NCBI RefSeq assembly: GCF_011806455.1
Contig: NZ_JAATOT010000001.1
Coordinates: 372,001 to 436,000 of the forward strand
Direction of reading: 5' to 3'
DNA from: Celeribacter sp. HF31
GTDB lineage: Bacteria > Pseudomonadota > Alphaproteobacteria > Rhodobacterales > Rhodobacteraceae
Length of the DNA: 64,000 nucleotides
Numbering within the stretch: position 1 is the stretch's first letter; every line of letters begins with the position of its first letter. The notes under the pieces are model-generated. The model saw only the letters and a program-made list of their open reading frames with translations. It was not told the DNA's origin and searched no databases. Shown here one piece after another: positions 15,739 to 23,040 of the stretch. Position numbers and translations under genes: made by a program.

Positions 15739-16824
15739 TTAAACTCCGACGATTTTTCGACTGTACTTGGGGAAGCTGAGTTTCGCTGTGGCGATGGCTG
15801 CATAGCATCCTGTCATAACCATCGTCGCCCAGATTGTGACGTCAAGCGCGAGCACACCGCTGCGCGGCAAGAGGCCGGATTGCATAAGGATGTAATAGAC
15901 AATCGGATGCAAGAGGAAGATCCCGAAACTGTTTTCGGCCAAAGACGTGAGAACGGGCAGGTTCTTGTGCTTGAGGCGCTCGAAAAGCGCCAGCAGGGCG
16001 AATGTCAAAACAAGCTTTTGCAGTAGCATTAAATCCGGTCCCGCGTAGCTCAGGGAGAGGGTGCGGAATTGAGTGCCGTGATAGCCAAAGCTCATCTGTA
16101 GCCCGATAAGCATCAGCCAGAGCACGAAAAGGGTCCAGACGTTGCGTTGTAAACGCGGTGCGATACGGTCCCAGTTTAGAGCGGTTTCGATCCCGATCAT
16201 GTAGACGGATGAGAAATAGAGCAGCGCATGCAGTTTCGACACATCCCACATGGGTTTGTGCAGGCACAGACTCATAATAAAGGCGAGGCCGAGAATAAGG
16301 GCGCGGACTGTGGGTCTCGCGCGGCTATAAACGACATAGAGCGGTGTCAATGCAAAGAGAAAGATCGCAAAAGTGACGTACCAATGCGCGAACACATGGC
16401 GTCCTGTGTACAAGAGCCAAAGCGTGTCCTTCGTGTTTTGAACGAAGTCGCCAGTGCCGAAAGCATGTCCGAGATAGCTCGTGACCAGATTGTTTTGTGA
16501 TGCTGTCAAAAGAAGGAAGGGTAGGGCGAGAATGAGATAGGGCAGCCAGATGTTTTCGATCTTGTCGCGCATGAAGGCACCATAGCTCAGTCGTCCACTG
16601 GCGAAGCGCGGTAGGAAGACATGGATCAATATGAAGCCGGACAGAAAAACGAAGGGCGTTGTCCCGCCTTGGAAGAGATTATAGGCGGCGCTTTCTTCGA
16701 CCGAGAAGGACCGCGGGTATACGCGCGGCACCATATGCGCGATGACAATGATGAGAATGGCGATACCGCGAAGGTATTGAAATGAATTCAAAATCACGAT
16801 GGGTTCTCTGATGAGACTGCTCAC
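15739..16824 (-). CDS. Acyltransferase-3 family membrane protein
   Basis: 361-residue integral membrane O-acyltransferase with about ten hydrophobic spans. The family's Arg-x10-His motif is visible as YLRGIAILIIVIAHMVPR near residues 17-34. The loop FVFLSGFILIHVFLPRF and the late SFGIFLLHPIVYY are also typical (NodX/OafA group). Such enzymes acetylate or succinylate surface sugars, so it may decorate the capsule made by the kps-like genes at 7.5-12 kb. The gene is more A/T-rich than most neighbours. It ends 5 bases from a shared terminator. Confidence 0.88.
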   Translation of the reverse strand: MSSLIREPIVILNSFQYLRGIAILIIVIAHMVPRVYPRSFSVEESAAYNLFQGGTTPFVFLSGFILIHVFLPRFASGRLSYGAFMRDKIENIWLPYLILALPFLLLTASQNNLVTSYLGHAFGTGDFVQNTKDTLWLLYTGRHVFAHWYVTFAIFLFALTPLYVVYSRARPTVRALILGLAFIMSLCLHKPMWDVSKLHALLYFSSVYMIGIETALNWDRIAPRLQRNVWTLFVLWLMLIGLQMSFGYHGTQFRTLSLSYAGPDLMLLQKLVLTFALLALFERLKHKNLPVLTSLAENSFGIFLLHPIVYYILMQSGLLPRSGVLALDVTIWATMVMTGCYAAIATAKLSFPKYSRKIVGV

Positions 16825-16970
16825 ATATTGCTTCTATTGTTGTGAAGGATTGTGCTGAAAATAAGGCTCGTGTGGGATTTTTCGGAGCAAGGGCTGCGAC
16901 GGAATGCAGCTGGAAAATTCTACCCAACGTGCTACACTTCTTGAATATGTTTCACGTCGGGAGCACTGCC

Positions 16971-17282
16971 ATGCCCAAACTGGTCAAACTCTACATCACC
17001 CAGGTGCTGATCGGCTTTGCCATCGCCGCCGCTTTTGTCGGGACGCTTCTCTATTTCAACGTGGCCAATCTCTGGCATCTGGTGACGCACAATGACGTCG
17101 GCATCATTGCCGTAATCGTCTTGTGGTTCGCCAATGGCATCGTCTTCTCCGGCGTGCAATTTGCCATTTCGATCATGCGCATGGCCGAAAGCGAGGACGG
17201 TGATCAGGGCGGCAAACGTGATGACATTCCGCTCACCGCCCTTGAGCCGATCCCCGTTGAGGCTCAGTCCCGGCGCCGCTAA
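16971..17282 (+). CDS. Small two-span membrane protein
   Basis: 103 residues of unknown function. Two hydrophobic helices: about residues 7-30 (ITQVLIGFAIAAAFVGTLLYF) and 43-67 (VGIIAVIVLWFANGIVFSGVQ). A charged C-terminus follows (AESEDGDQGGKRDD ... QSRRR). The start is ATG 16971 with GGGAG about 8 bases before; ATG 16947 (MFHVGSTA) is possible. It is followed by the bidirectional hairpin that also ends the 6S RNA. Confidence 0.75.
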   Translation: MPKLVKLYITQVLIGFAIAAAFVGTLLYFNVANLWHLVTHNDVGIIAVIVLWFANGIVFSGVQFAISIMRMAESEDGDQGGKRDDIPLTALEPIPVEAQSRRR

Positions 17283-17299
17283 TCCAAAGAGGTCCCAAT

Positions 17300-17330
17300 A
17301 AAAAACGCGCCCCGAGAGGCGCGTTTTTTG
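17300..17330. terminator. Bidirectional terminator shared by the small membrane protein and 6S RNA
   Basis: Stem ACGCGCC (17305-17311) with GGCGCGT (17318-17324), flanked by AAAAAA on the left and TTTTTT on the right. It works for the plus-strand gene and for a minus-strand transcript. Confidence 0.92.
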
Positions 17331-17505
17331 GTAAGGCGGCGGGGGACCACAGCATCCGTAGCGACGCTTTGCTCCCGATGCCTGATATATCAGGTGGGCG
17401 CCAGGTAACAAAACCAGGGTCTTGACAGAGCCAGCTCCCATTCGGTTGCGTAAGGCCTCCGGAGACTTGCGCCCATGTGTACGAAACGAGCAGATCCCGC
17501 CTCAG
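17331..17505 (-). ncRNA. ssrS: 6S RNA candidate (SsrS), regulator of RNA polymerase
   Basis: A gene-free stretch whose minus strand reads as an alphaproteobacterial 6S RNA: one long imperfect hairpin that mimics an open promoter and binds sigma-70 polymerase. The ends pair as GAGGCGGG (5' end, near 17503) with CCCGCC (3' end, near 17335). A middle helix pairs TGGGCGC with GCGCCCA. One strand of the central region contains CTCCGGAGGCCTTACGCAAC, like the GAGAAGCCTTAAAAC block of enteric 6S. A sigma-70-type promoter lies at the right distance and a terminator follows immediately. Length about 175 nt. The assignment rests on structure, conserved blocks and flanking signals, not on a covariance search. 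Confidence 0.75.
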
Positions 17506-17508
17506 CCC

Positions 17509-17537
17509 GAGATAGGGCGAACCACGGGAAAGGACAA
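17509..17537 (-). promoter_or_regulatory. Promoter of the 6S RNA
   Basis: Reading the minus strand, -35 TTGTCC (17537-17532), a 17-base spacer and -10 TATCTC (17514-17509) precede the RNA's predicted 5' end by 4 to 8 bases. Confidence 0.65.
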
Positions 17538-17592
17538 GGGGCAGAGGGGCAGGGCGTTGAAATTCATGTCCACTTGCGCCAGATATGTCCTC

Positions 17593-18078
17593 ATGCCCGA
17601 TCCCAGTGACATCACCACCTTCCAACCCGGTCAACGTATGGCCCGCGGCGTCTCACGCCATATGCGCAGCCATGATTTTACCTGCGTCGAGGAACTCGTG
17701 CCCGCGCGCGGCCTGCGCGTCGATGTCATGGCGCTGGGGCCAAAGGGCGAGGTTTGGGTGATCGAATGCAAATCCAGCCGCGCAGATTTCATGTCGGACT
17801 GCAAATGGCAGGGCTATCTGGACTGGTGCGACCGCTATTTTTTCGCGGTCGATGCCGAGTTTCCGGTCGAGATCCTGCCAGAAGACGCGGGCCTCATTTT
17901 GGCGGATGGTTACGGCGCGGAGATCGTGCGGATGCCCGATGAAGACAAACTGCCGCCCGCCCGGCGCAAGAAAATCCACATGATCTTCGCCCGCACCGCC
18001 GCCGCGCGGCTCCAGAGCTACCGCGATCCGGGCGTCGCTGGAATGTTCAGGGAAAACGGCATGTTCAAAGAAAAATAG
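17593..18078 (+). CDS. mmcB: MmcB family DNA repair protein
   Basis: 161-residue nuclease-fold protein of the MmcB family, induced by DNA damage in Caulobacter and linked to mitomycin C resistance. The restriction-endonuclease-like core is visible: RVDVMALGPKGEVWVIECKS gives the D-(x)n-ExK pattern, followed by DFMSDCKWQGYLDWCDRYFFAV. The start is probably ATG 17593 (PDPSDITTFQPGQRMARG), from the usual family length. ATG 17566 is an alternative. The promoter region lies back to back with that of the 6S RNA. I saw no clear LexA box. Confidence 0.85.
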   Translation: MPDPSDITTFQPGQRMARGVSRHMRSHDFTCVEELVPARGLRVDVMALGPKGEVWVIECKSSRADFMSDCKWQGYLDWCDRYFFAVDAEFPVEILPEDAGLILADGYGAEIVRMPDEDKLPPARRKKIHMIFARTAAARLQSYRDPGVAGMFRENGMFKEK

Positions 18079-18134
18079 TCTTCTTCGTGGGGGAAATACT
18101 CCCGCCGGAGGCAGATGACCTCTCAGGCGTGAGC

Positions 18135-18326
18135 TTACTTCGCCAGCTTACGCGCTTGTGCGGCAGCTGCGCGCAGCTCCTCGGCGATCTCTTCGGCCTC
18201 TTCCGGCTCGAAATCCATCGGAATCTCGATGCCACCCGTCGCCTCGATGAACATGCGCACCATGCCAAGCGTGGTCGGCCCGATCTGAAGATTGGCTTCG
18301 ATGTCTTTTTCCGAATTGATACCCAT
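18135..18326 (-). CDS. Small DUF6324-like protein
   Basis: 63 residues starting GINSEKDIEANLQIGPTTLG and ending in an acidic-then-basic helix (FEPEEAEEIAEELRAAAAQARKLAK). This resembles a short protein conserved in Rhodobacterales (DUF6324). The start is ATG 18326 with AAGGAG 7 bases before, so expression is likely. Function unknown. Confidence 0.75.
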   Translation of the reverse strand: MGINSEKDIEANLQIGPTTLGMVRMFIEATGGIEIPMDFEPEEAEEIAEELRAAAAQARKLAK

Positions 18327-18518
18327 GATGGCTCCTTTGTGGATGCCAAGCCGTTTACGCGTTTGCAGCAGATGAGGCAAGTCGGCACTGAGGTTGGCGG
18401 GTCTTGTCGCGCTGCGTGCGCGGGGGCCGCCTCTGCGAAATTTATGCCCGCCAAAGCGCCGTTTTGTCCAAACTGCCTCTTGCATTCATCATCACAGGAC
18501 AGTAAATCCCCCGACAGT

Positions 18519-18595
18519 GCCGCCTTAGCTCAGTTGGTTAGAGCGCCTGATTGTGGATCAGGAGGTCCCCCGTTCGAGCCGGGGAGGTGGTACCA
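18519..18595 (+). tRNA. tRNA-His (GTG)
   Basis: Cloverleaf with acceptor GCCGCCT/AGGTGGT, D arm TAGCTCAGTTGGTTAGAGC, anticodon stem CCTGA-TTGTGGA-TCAGG (anticodon GTG) and T arm CCCCCGTTCGAGCCGGGG. CCA is encoded at 18593-18595. Position 73 is A and the base before the acceptor is T, so the extra G-1 is neither encoded nor matched by C73; this is the known alphaproteobacterial type. A possible promoter is TTGCAT (18480-18485), a 17-base spacer, then TAAATC (18503-18508). Confidence 0.97.
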
Positions 18596-18633
18596 CTCCC
18601 CCCCCCGACATATTTGAGTGCTTAGTGGATGGG

Positions 18634-18936
18634 TCAGATCTGTGGGCCGTTCCGCGCGATTGCACTGTTCACCGATGTCAGCTTGGCCTGCGACATAACC
18701 CGCGTCATCCCGCGCGCCAGCGCCGCTTTGGTATGCGGATATTCGAAATGCGTGGCCAGGTCCTTGGGCGACTGCCAACATTCCCAAATTGTAAAACGCC
18801 TGCCATTGTCCAAATCCTGCAATACGTCGAACACCACGCATCCCCGCTCGCCCATGAGCAGACCCAGGAGACCCGCGTTTTGACGCTCTCGGCGGCCGCC
18901 GCCTTCGACGATCTGGCGCGGTCCAGAACGCGAGAT
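18634..18936 (-). pseudogene. Antibiotic-biosynthesis-monooxygenase (ABM) domain gene, probably broken at the 5' end
   Basis: The frame from 18855 down to 18634 reads like the C-terminal two thirds of a small ABM-domain protein: RGCVVFDVLQDL, then RFTIWECWQSPKDLATHFEYPHT. The normal first beta-strand and start are missing. The only ATG in frame is internal (18855), and 27 codons further upstream the frame is closed by TAA (18937-18939). A neighbouring frame (ARSSKAAAAESVKTR) looks like the lost N-terminal helix, so a frameshift is likely. A functional 73-residue product cannot be excluded. Confidence 0.5.
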
Positions 18937-19073
18937 TTACGTGGTCTGGCCGACGGGACGGTTGCCCAGTGCGCGGGCCAAGGCGATGCGCACGGAAATG
19001 GAGCGGTTCATTCGGCTAACCCTCGAACTTCAAGGCGAGATTCCGGGCTTGCATTGGCCTGCGACAAAATGTA

Positions 19074-19090
19074 GCAATTCGGTGAATTGC
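19074..19090. promoter_or_regulatory. Palindrome upstream of the 36-residue protein
   Basis: Perfect dyad GCAATTC-GGT-GAATTGC, ending 30 bases before the start codon of the small membrane protein. Position and symmetry fit an operator. The regulator is unknown. Confidence 0.45.
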
Positions 19091-19119
19091 ATGTTAGTCT
19101 TCCAATCAGGGAGGACATC

Positions 19120-19230
19120 ATGCACCTTTATGTCGTAGGATTGGCCTATTCGGCCCTGGTCCTGCTTCCGGTCGCATTGTTTGCTTATGCAGCTTGTGAG
19201 TGCTGCAAAGGCAAAACAAAAGGCACCTGA
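19120..19230 (+). CDS. 36-residue small membrane protein
   Basis: A short reading frame with good gene signals: GGGAGG 5 bases before ATG 19120, a stop at 19228, and a hairpin terminator 70 bases later. It encodes HLYVVGLAYSALVLLPVALF, a single hydrophobic helix, then AYAACECCKGKTKGT, a short tail with three Cys and several Lys. This is the form of a regulatory small membrane protein (one helix, Cys-rich cytoplasmic tail). No known family. The upstream palindrome suggests its own control. Confidence 0.6.
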   Translation: MHLYVVGLAYSALVLLPVALFAYAACECCKGKTKGT

Positions 19231-19300
19231 TCGGAGCGGTTGGACCCAATGCGAACACTCCCGACGATTGGCCTGTCATGGGCCTCATGTTCGGGGGGAG

Positions 19301-19336
19301 GAACGCGGCGCAGGGGAGGGCGCCGCGTTCTCTGTT
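19301..19336 (+). terminator. Terminator after the 36-residue protein
   Basis: Perfect 11-bp stem GAACGCGGCGC (19301-19311) and GCGCCGCGTTC (19320-19330), 8-base loop, then TCTGTTT. The T-tract is short but the stem is very stable. Confidence 0.7.
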
Positions 19337-19384
19337 TCAGAGCCGCGAATTTTCGAAAAATTGAGTGCCGCGTTCAGTTCGAGT

Positions 19385-19732
19385 TCAGTCCGACGGGGTT
19401 TCGACAGCAATCCGTTGGCGCAGCGCGCCGGTCGCGGCCTCGAAAATCAAAATCTCATCCCCGGCCACCACAGCAACCCAATCGGACCCACGCGTCACCG
19501 CCTCGGGCGTCACACCTTCGGGCAGATCGAGCGTCTCGGGCCAGCTCAGCGCAGGGCCCGTATTGGTGCCCGTTTCCTCGAAATCCGGGAAGCGCGTGAC
19601 AAGGAAGCCAATCAGCACTAGAAACCCGACAATCATCACCCCCAAAAGCCCGGTGACCAGCCGACGCAACAGCGTCAGCCCCGCCGCATCTTTTGGGTCC
19701 AACTCGACGTCCTTACTTATCGGATCATCCAT
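19385..19732 (-). CDS. DUF6476-like single-span membrane protein
   Basis: 115 residues: a polar N-terminus, one transmembrane helix (LVTGLLGVMIVGFLVLIGFLVTRF, about residues 24-47) and a C-terminal domain with LPEGVTPEAVTRGSDWVAVV and DEILIFEAATGALRQRIAV, a short beta-propeller-like pattern. Matches the Rhodobacterales family DUF6476. Its ATG (19732-19730) overlaps the rluD ATG by two bases on the opposite strand. Function unknown. Confidence 0.8.
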   Translation of the reverse strand: MDDPISKDVELDPKDAAGLTLLRRLVTGLLGVMIVGFLVLIGFLVTRFPDFEETGTNTGPALSWPETLDLPEGVTPEAVTRGSDWVAVVAGDEILIFEAATGALRQRIAVETPSD

Positions 19733-20747
19733 GATTGTCACCGTCTCCTTTGTCATCGGGGAACACCCGCCCAAACGTCTTGATAAGGCGATTGCCCGCG
19801 ATGTGCCAGAAGAAGCCACGCTGTCGCGCTCGCGGCTTGTGAAACTTTTGGCCGAGGGCGCCGTGAAGGTGAACGGCGTGGTTGTCACCGATCAGAAGGG
19901 CAAGGTCGAGGCGGGCGATCAAATCGAGATCACGGTCGAAGAGGCCACCGAAGTCGAGATTAAGGCCGAAGACATCCCGCTCGACGTGATCTACGAGGAT
20001 GACGACCTGATCGTGGTGAACAAACCCGTCGGCATGGTGGTCCACCCGGCGCCGGGCAGTCCGTCGGGCACTTTGGTCAATGCCTTGATGCATCATTGCG
20101 GCGAGAGCCTGTCGGGGATCGGCGGTGAGAAACGCCCAGGAATCGTGCACCGGATTGACAAGGACACCTCGGGCATTCTGGTCGTCGCGAAATCCGACAA
20201 GGCGCATCAGGGCCTTGCGAAACAATTTGAGAAACACACGGTCGAGCGGAAATATTTTGCCCTGGTCTACGGCGCGCCGGACCCGATGGACCCGCGGTTG
20301 CGCGGCGTCAAAGGCGTGAGTTTCGAGGGCTCGAACATTCTGCGCATCACCACCATGCTGGGCCGCCACAAAACGGACCGGCAAAAGCAGGCTGTGTCCT
20401 TCACAGAGGGCCGCCATGCGATCACCCGTGCGCGTGTTCTGGAGCTTTTTGGCACGCCGCCGCAACTGGCGTTGGTGGAATGCTGGCTTGAGACCGGGCG
20501 CACGCACCAAATCCGGGTGCATATGGCCCATGCCGGGCACGGCTTGGTCGGCGATCAGACCTATGGCGGGCGGCGGAAACTCAATCATAAAGCGCTCTCC
20601 GAGGCGGCCCGCGATGCGGTGGATGCCTTCCCGCGTCAGGCGCTTCACGCCGCTGTTCTGGGCTTTATCCATCCGGTGACACGTGAAGAAATGCGGTTCG
20701 AGGCGCCTTTGCCCGAAGATATGCAAACGCTTTTGGACACGCTTTAA
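19731..20747 (+). CDS. rluD: RluD-type 23S rRNA pseudouridine synthase
   Basis: Converts uridines of 23S rRNA helix 69 to pseudouridine. 338 residues. An S4 domain comes first (PPKRLDKAIARDVPEEATLSRSRLVKLLAEGAVKVNG). The catalytic domain has the aspartate motif GIVHRIDKDTSGILVVAKSD, the strand KYFALVYG and the late LETGRTHQIRVHMAH. The start is ATG 19731: the S4 domain begins 14 residues later and no other start fits. The start codon overlaps that of the divergent gene, so promoter elements for each must lie inside the other's coding sequence. Confidence 0.93.
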   Translation: MIVTVSFVIGEHPPKRLDKAIARDVPEEATLSRSRLVKLLAEGAVKVNGVVVTDQKGKVEAGDQIEITVEEATEVEIKAEDIPLDVIYEDDDLIVVNKPVGMVVHPAPGSPSGTLVNALMHHCGESLSGIGGEKRPGIVHRIDKDTSGILVVAKSDKAHQGLAKQFEKHTVERKYFALVYGAPDPMDPRLRGVKGVSFEGSNILRITTMLGRHKTDRQKQAVSFTEGRHAITRARVLELFGTPPQLALVECWLETGRTHQIRVHMAHAGHGLVGDQTYGGRRKLNHKALSEAARDAVDAFPRQALHAAVLGFIHPVTREEMRFEAPLPEDMQTLLDTL

Positions 20748-20878
20748 GCGCCCGTTTTTTGTAACATGCGACCACATGGCCGTGAGCCGGGTGAAATCTT
20801 GACGGTTTCGCTTGGGGAACTTTACGGCGTGGGACATGGTTTGTTCAGACTTAGGACATAGGAATATGCGCGCCGCCC

Positions 20879-20907
20879 CTTGAAAGCGCTAACAGGCCTT
20901 CCCAAAT
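20879..20907 (+). promoter_or_regulatory. Heat-shock (sigma-32-type) promoter candidate upstream of rpoH
   Basis: CTTGAAA (20879-20885), a 15-base spacer, and CCCAAAT (20901-20907) closely match the sigma-32 pattern CTTGAAA-N(11-16)-CCCATnT, 50 bases before rpoH. Further AT-rich -10-like words (TATAAC at 20922-20927) could serve a sigma-70 promoter. Confidence 0.5.
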
Positions 20908-20956
20908 GGCATGTTAAGCCTTATAACATAGGCATGACGCGGGAGAGATGTGAGAG

Positions 20957-21853
20957 ATGAGTAATTACGCCAATTTGCCGGCTCCGAGCCCCGAACAGGG
21001 TTTGAACCGCTATTTGCAGGAAATCCGCAAGTTCCCGATGCTGGAACCCGAAGAAGAATACATGCTGGCGAAACGCTGGGTGGATCACGAGGACGCCACC
21101 GCGGCGCATAAGCTCGTGACCTCGCACCTGCGTTTGGCCGCGAAAATCGCCATGGGCTATCGTGGCTACGGCTTGCCGCAGGCCGAGGTTGTGTCGGAGG
21201 CCAATGTGGGGCTGATGCAGGCGGTGAAACGCTTTGACCCGGAAAAAGGTTTTCGCCTTTCGACCTATGCGATGTGGTGGATCCGTGCGAGCATTCAGGA
21301 ATACATCCTGCGGTCCTGGTCGCTGGTGAAACTCGGGACCACCTCTGCGCAAAAGAAACTCTTTTTCAACCTGCGCAAGGCCAAGGCCCGGATCGGTGCC
21401 TTCGAGGATGGCGATTTGCATCCCGACAACGTCAAACAGATCGCCACCGATCTGGGCGTGACCGAGGATGAGGTGATCTCGATGAACCGGCGGATGTCGG
21501 GCGGGGACGCGTCTTTGAACGCTACGGTTGGCAGCGATGAGGAAGGTTCTGCGCAATGGCAGGACTGGCTTGAGGATGAAAACGCCGACCAGGCGGCCGA
21601 TTACGAGGCCCGCGACGAAATGGACACCCGCCGCCAGCTTTTGGTGCAGGCGATGGATGTGCTCAACGAGCGCGAGAAAGACATCCTGATGCAGCGCCGT
21701 CTCAAGGATCAGCCGGTGACGCTTGAGGAGCTGTCGAGCCAATATGAGGTCTCCCGCGAACGCATCCGCCAGATCGAGGTGCGCGCTTTCGAGAAGCTGC
21801 AAAAACGCATGCAGGAGCTGGCGAAGGAACAAGGCATCCTTGAAAGCGCCTGA
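20957..21853 (+). CDS. rpoH: Heat-shock sigma factor RpoH (sigma-32)
   Basis: 298-residue alternative sigma factor for heat-shock genes. Region 2: ANVGLMQAVKRFDPEKGFRLSTYAMWWIRASIQEYILRSW. The RpoH box is recognisable as QKKLFFNLRKAK (near residue 134), which distinguishes it from other sigma factors. Region 4 ends [28 protein letters not shown]. The start is ATG 20957 behind GGGAGAG. A sigma-32-like promoter upstream suggests self-activation. Many Rhodobacterales carry two rpoH genes; this sequence alone does not say which paralogue this is. Confidence 0.96.
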   Translation: MSNYANLPAPSPEQGLNRYLQEIRKFPMLEPEEEYMLAKRWVDHEDATAAHKLVTSHLRLAAKIAMGYRGYGLPQAEVVSEANVGLMQAVKRFDPEKGFRLSTYAMWWIRASIQEYILRSWSLVKLGTTSAQKKLFFNLRKAKARIGAFEDGDLHPDNVKQIATDLGVTEDEVISMNRRMSGGDASLNATVGSDEEGSAQWQDWLEDENADQAADYEARDEMDTRRQLLVQAMDVLNEREKDILMQRRLKDQPVTLEELSSQYEVSRERIRQIEVRAFEKLQKRMQELAKEQGILESA

Positions 21854-21876
21854 TCCAATCGACGATTAAAATTTTC

Positions 21877-21906
21877 AAAGGGGTGGCCGCAGGGCTGCCC
21901 CTTTTT
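21877..21906 (+). terminator. Terminator of rpoH
   Basis: AAAGGGG (21877-21883) pairs with CCCCTTT (21898-21904), extended by TTT, just after the rpoH stop. Confidence 0.85.
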
Positions 21907-21960
21907 CTTTGCGCCTCCATGACGCATGATGGCGGTAACATGATAGAAGGAGAACCGCAC

Positions 21961-22929
21961 ATGACACCTGTCCGCTTCGGCGTTTTGGGCGCCGCGCATT
22001 TCGCCCGCGAACATATGGCCCGCGCGATCCATGAGGCGGAGGGCGCCACATTTGCCGCACTTGCCACCTCATCCGAGGACAAAGCTGCGCCGTTTCGGGC
22101 CTTTGCCCCCGATCTCAAGGTTTTCACCGATTATGACGCCATGCTGGCCTCGGACGAGATCGACGCGGTTTATATTCCGCTGCCCAATCACCTGCATATC
22201 GAGTGGAGCCTCAAGGCGCTTGCGGCCGGGAAACATGTGCTCTGCGAAAAACCGATCGCGATGAAAGCGGAGGAGATCGACGCGCTGATCGCCAAACGCG
22301 ATGAGACGGGACTTGTCTGTGCCGAGGCCTTCATGATCGTGCATCACCCGCAATGGGCGCGCGTGCGCGATCTCCTGGCGGCGGGCGAGATTGGCGACCT
22401 CATGCGGGTCGAGGTCGGGTTCTCCTTTGACAACCCGGACGCGGACAACATCCGAAACCGGCCTGAAACCGGCGGCGGGGCCTTGGGCGATATTGGCGTC
22501 TACGCCATGGGGTCGACGCGGTTTGCCACCGGGGAAGAGCCACTCAACATCACCCACGCCGAGATCACCCGCGAGAACGGCGTCGATGTCAGCGCCGAAT
22601 TTTCCGCCCGCTTCCCAAGCTTTACCTATCACGCCTATGTCTCCATGCGCATGGCACCCTTCCAGGAGGTGCGCTTCCATGGCCGCAAGGGTCTGATCAT
22701 CGTCAAAACACCCTTCAACGCCGGGGTGGCTGGGCAGGCCGAGATCGAAATTCGCGACACCCAAGGCGGGCTGAAACTCGAACGCTTCCCCCGCGTGCGC
22801 CAATATGTCTGTCAGGTCGAAACCTTTGTTCGTGCGGTGCGGGAGGGGGCGGACTATCCGTGGAGTTTGGAAAACGCGCGCGGCACGCAGGCGATGATCG
22901 ACAGCGTATTTGACGCGGATCAAGGCTAA
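21961..22929 (+). CDS. Gfo/Idh/MocA family oxidoreductase
   Basis: 322-residue NAD(P)-dependent sugar or polyol dehydrogenase. The N-terminal Rossmann motif is VRFGVLGAAHFARE (GxxGxA-like) and the family signature AGKHVLCEKPIA lies near residue 100. The C-terminal half-barrel has GGGALGDIGVYAMGSTRF, with the active-site Asp and an aromatic in place of the common His. The start is ATG 21961 with AAGGAG upstream; a longer frame begins inside the rpoH terminator. The substrate cannot be told from the sequence. Single gene on its own transcript. Confidence 0.9.
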   Translation: MTPVRFGVLGAAHFAREHMARAIHEAEGATFAALATSSEDKAAPFRAFAPDLKVFTDYDAMLASDEIDAVYIPLPNHLHIEWSLKALAAGKHVLCEKPIAMKAEEIDALIAKRDETGLVCAEAFMIVHHPQWARVRDLLAAGEIGDLMRVEVGFSFDNPDADNIRNRPETGGGALGDIGVYAMGSTRFATGEEPLNITHAEITRENGVDVSAEFSARFPSFTYHAYVSMRMAPFQEVRFHGRKGLIIVKTPFNAGVAGQAEIEIRDTQGGLKLERFPRVRQYVCQVETFVRAVREGADYPWSLENARGTQAMIDSVFDADQG

Positions 22930-22981
22930 GCCCCGCGACTCGCGCTATTCTATAGATGTTGGAACGGCAAAGGAGGATGAC

Positions 22982-23035
22982 ATGAGAATGTCCCGCATGA
23001 CTGGCCAGAACAACACGGAGGATCCGCCGCAATAA
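22982..23035 (+). CDS. 17-residue leader peptide candidate
   Basis: ATG 22982 stands 5 bases after AAAGGAGG (22969-22976), one of the best ribosome sites in the window, yet the frame is only 17 codons: MRMSRMTGQNNTEDPPQ, then TAA. It is followed directly by a strongly folded RNA and a terminator in front of the lipase gene. This is the layout of a leader peptide in an attenuator, or of a dual-function small RNA. Confidence 0.45.
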   Translation: MRMSRMTGQNNTEDPPQ

Positions 23036-23040
23036 CCGGT

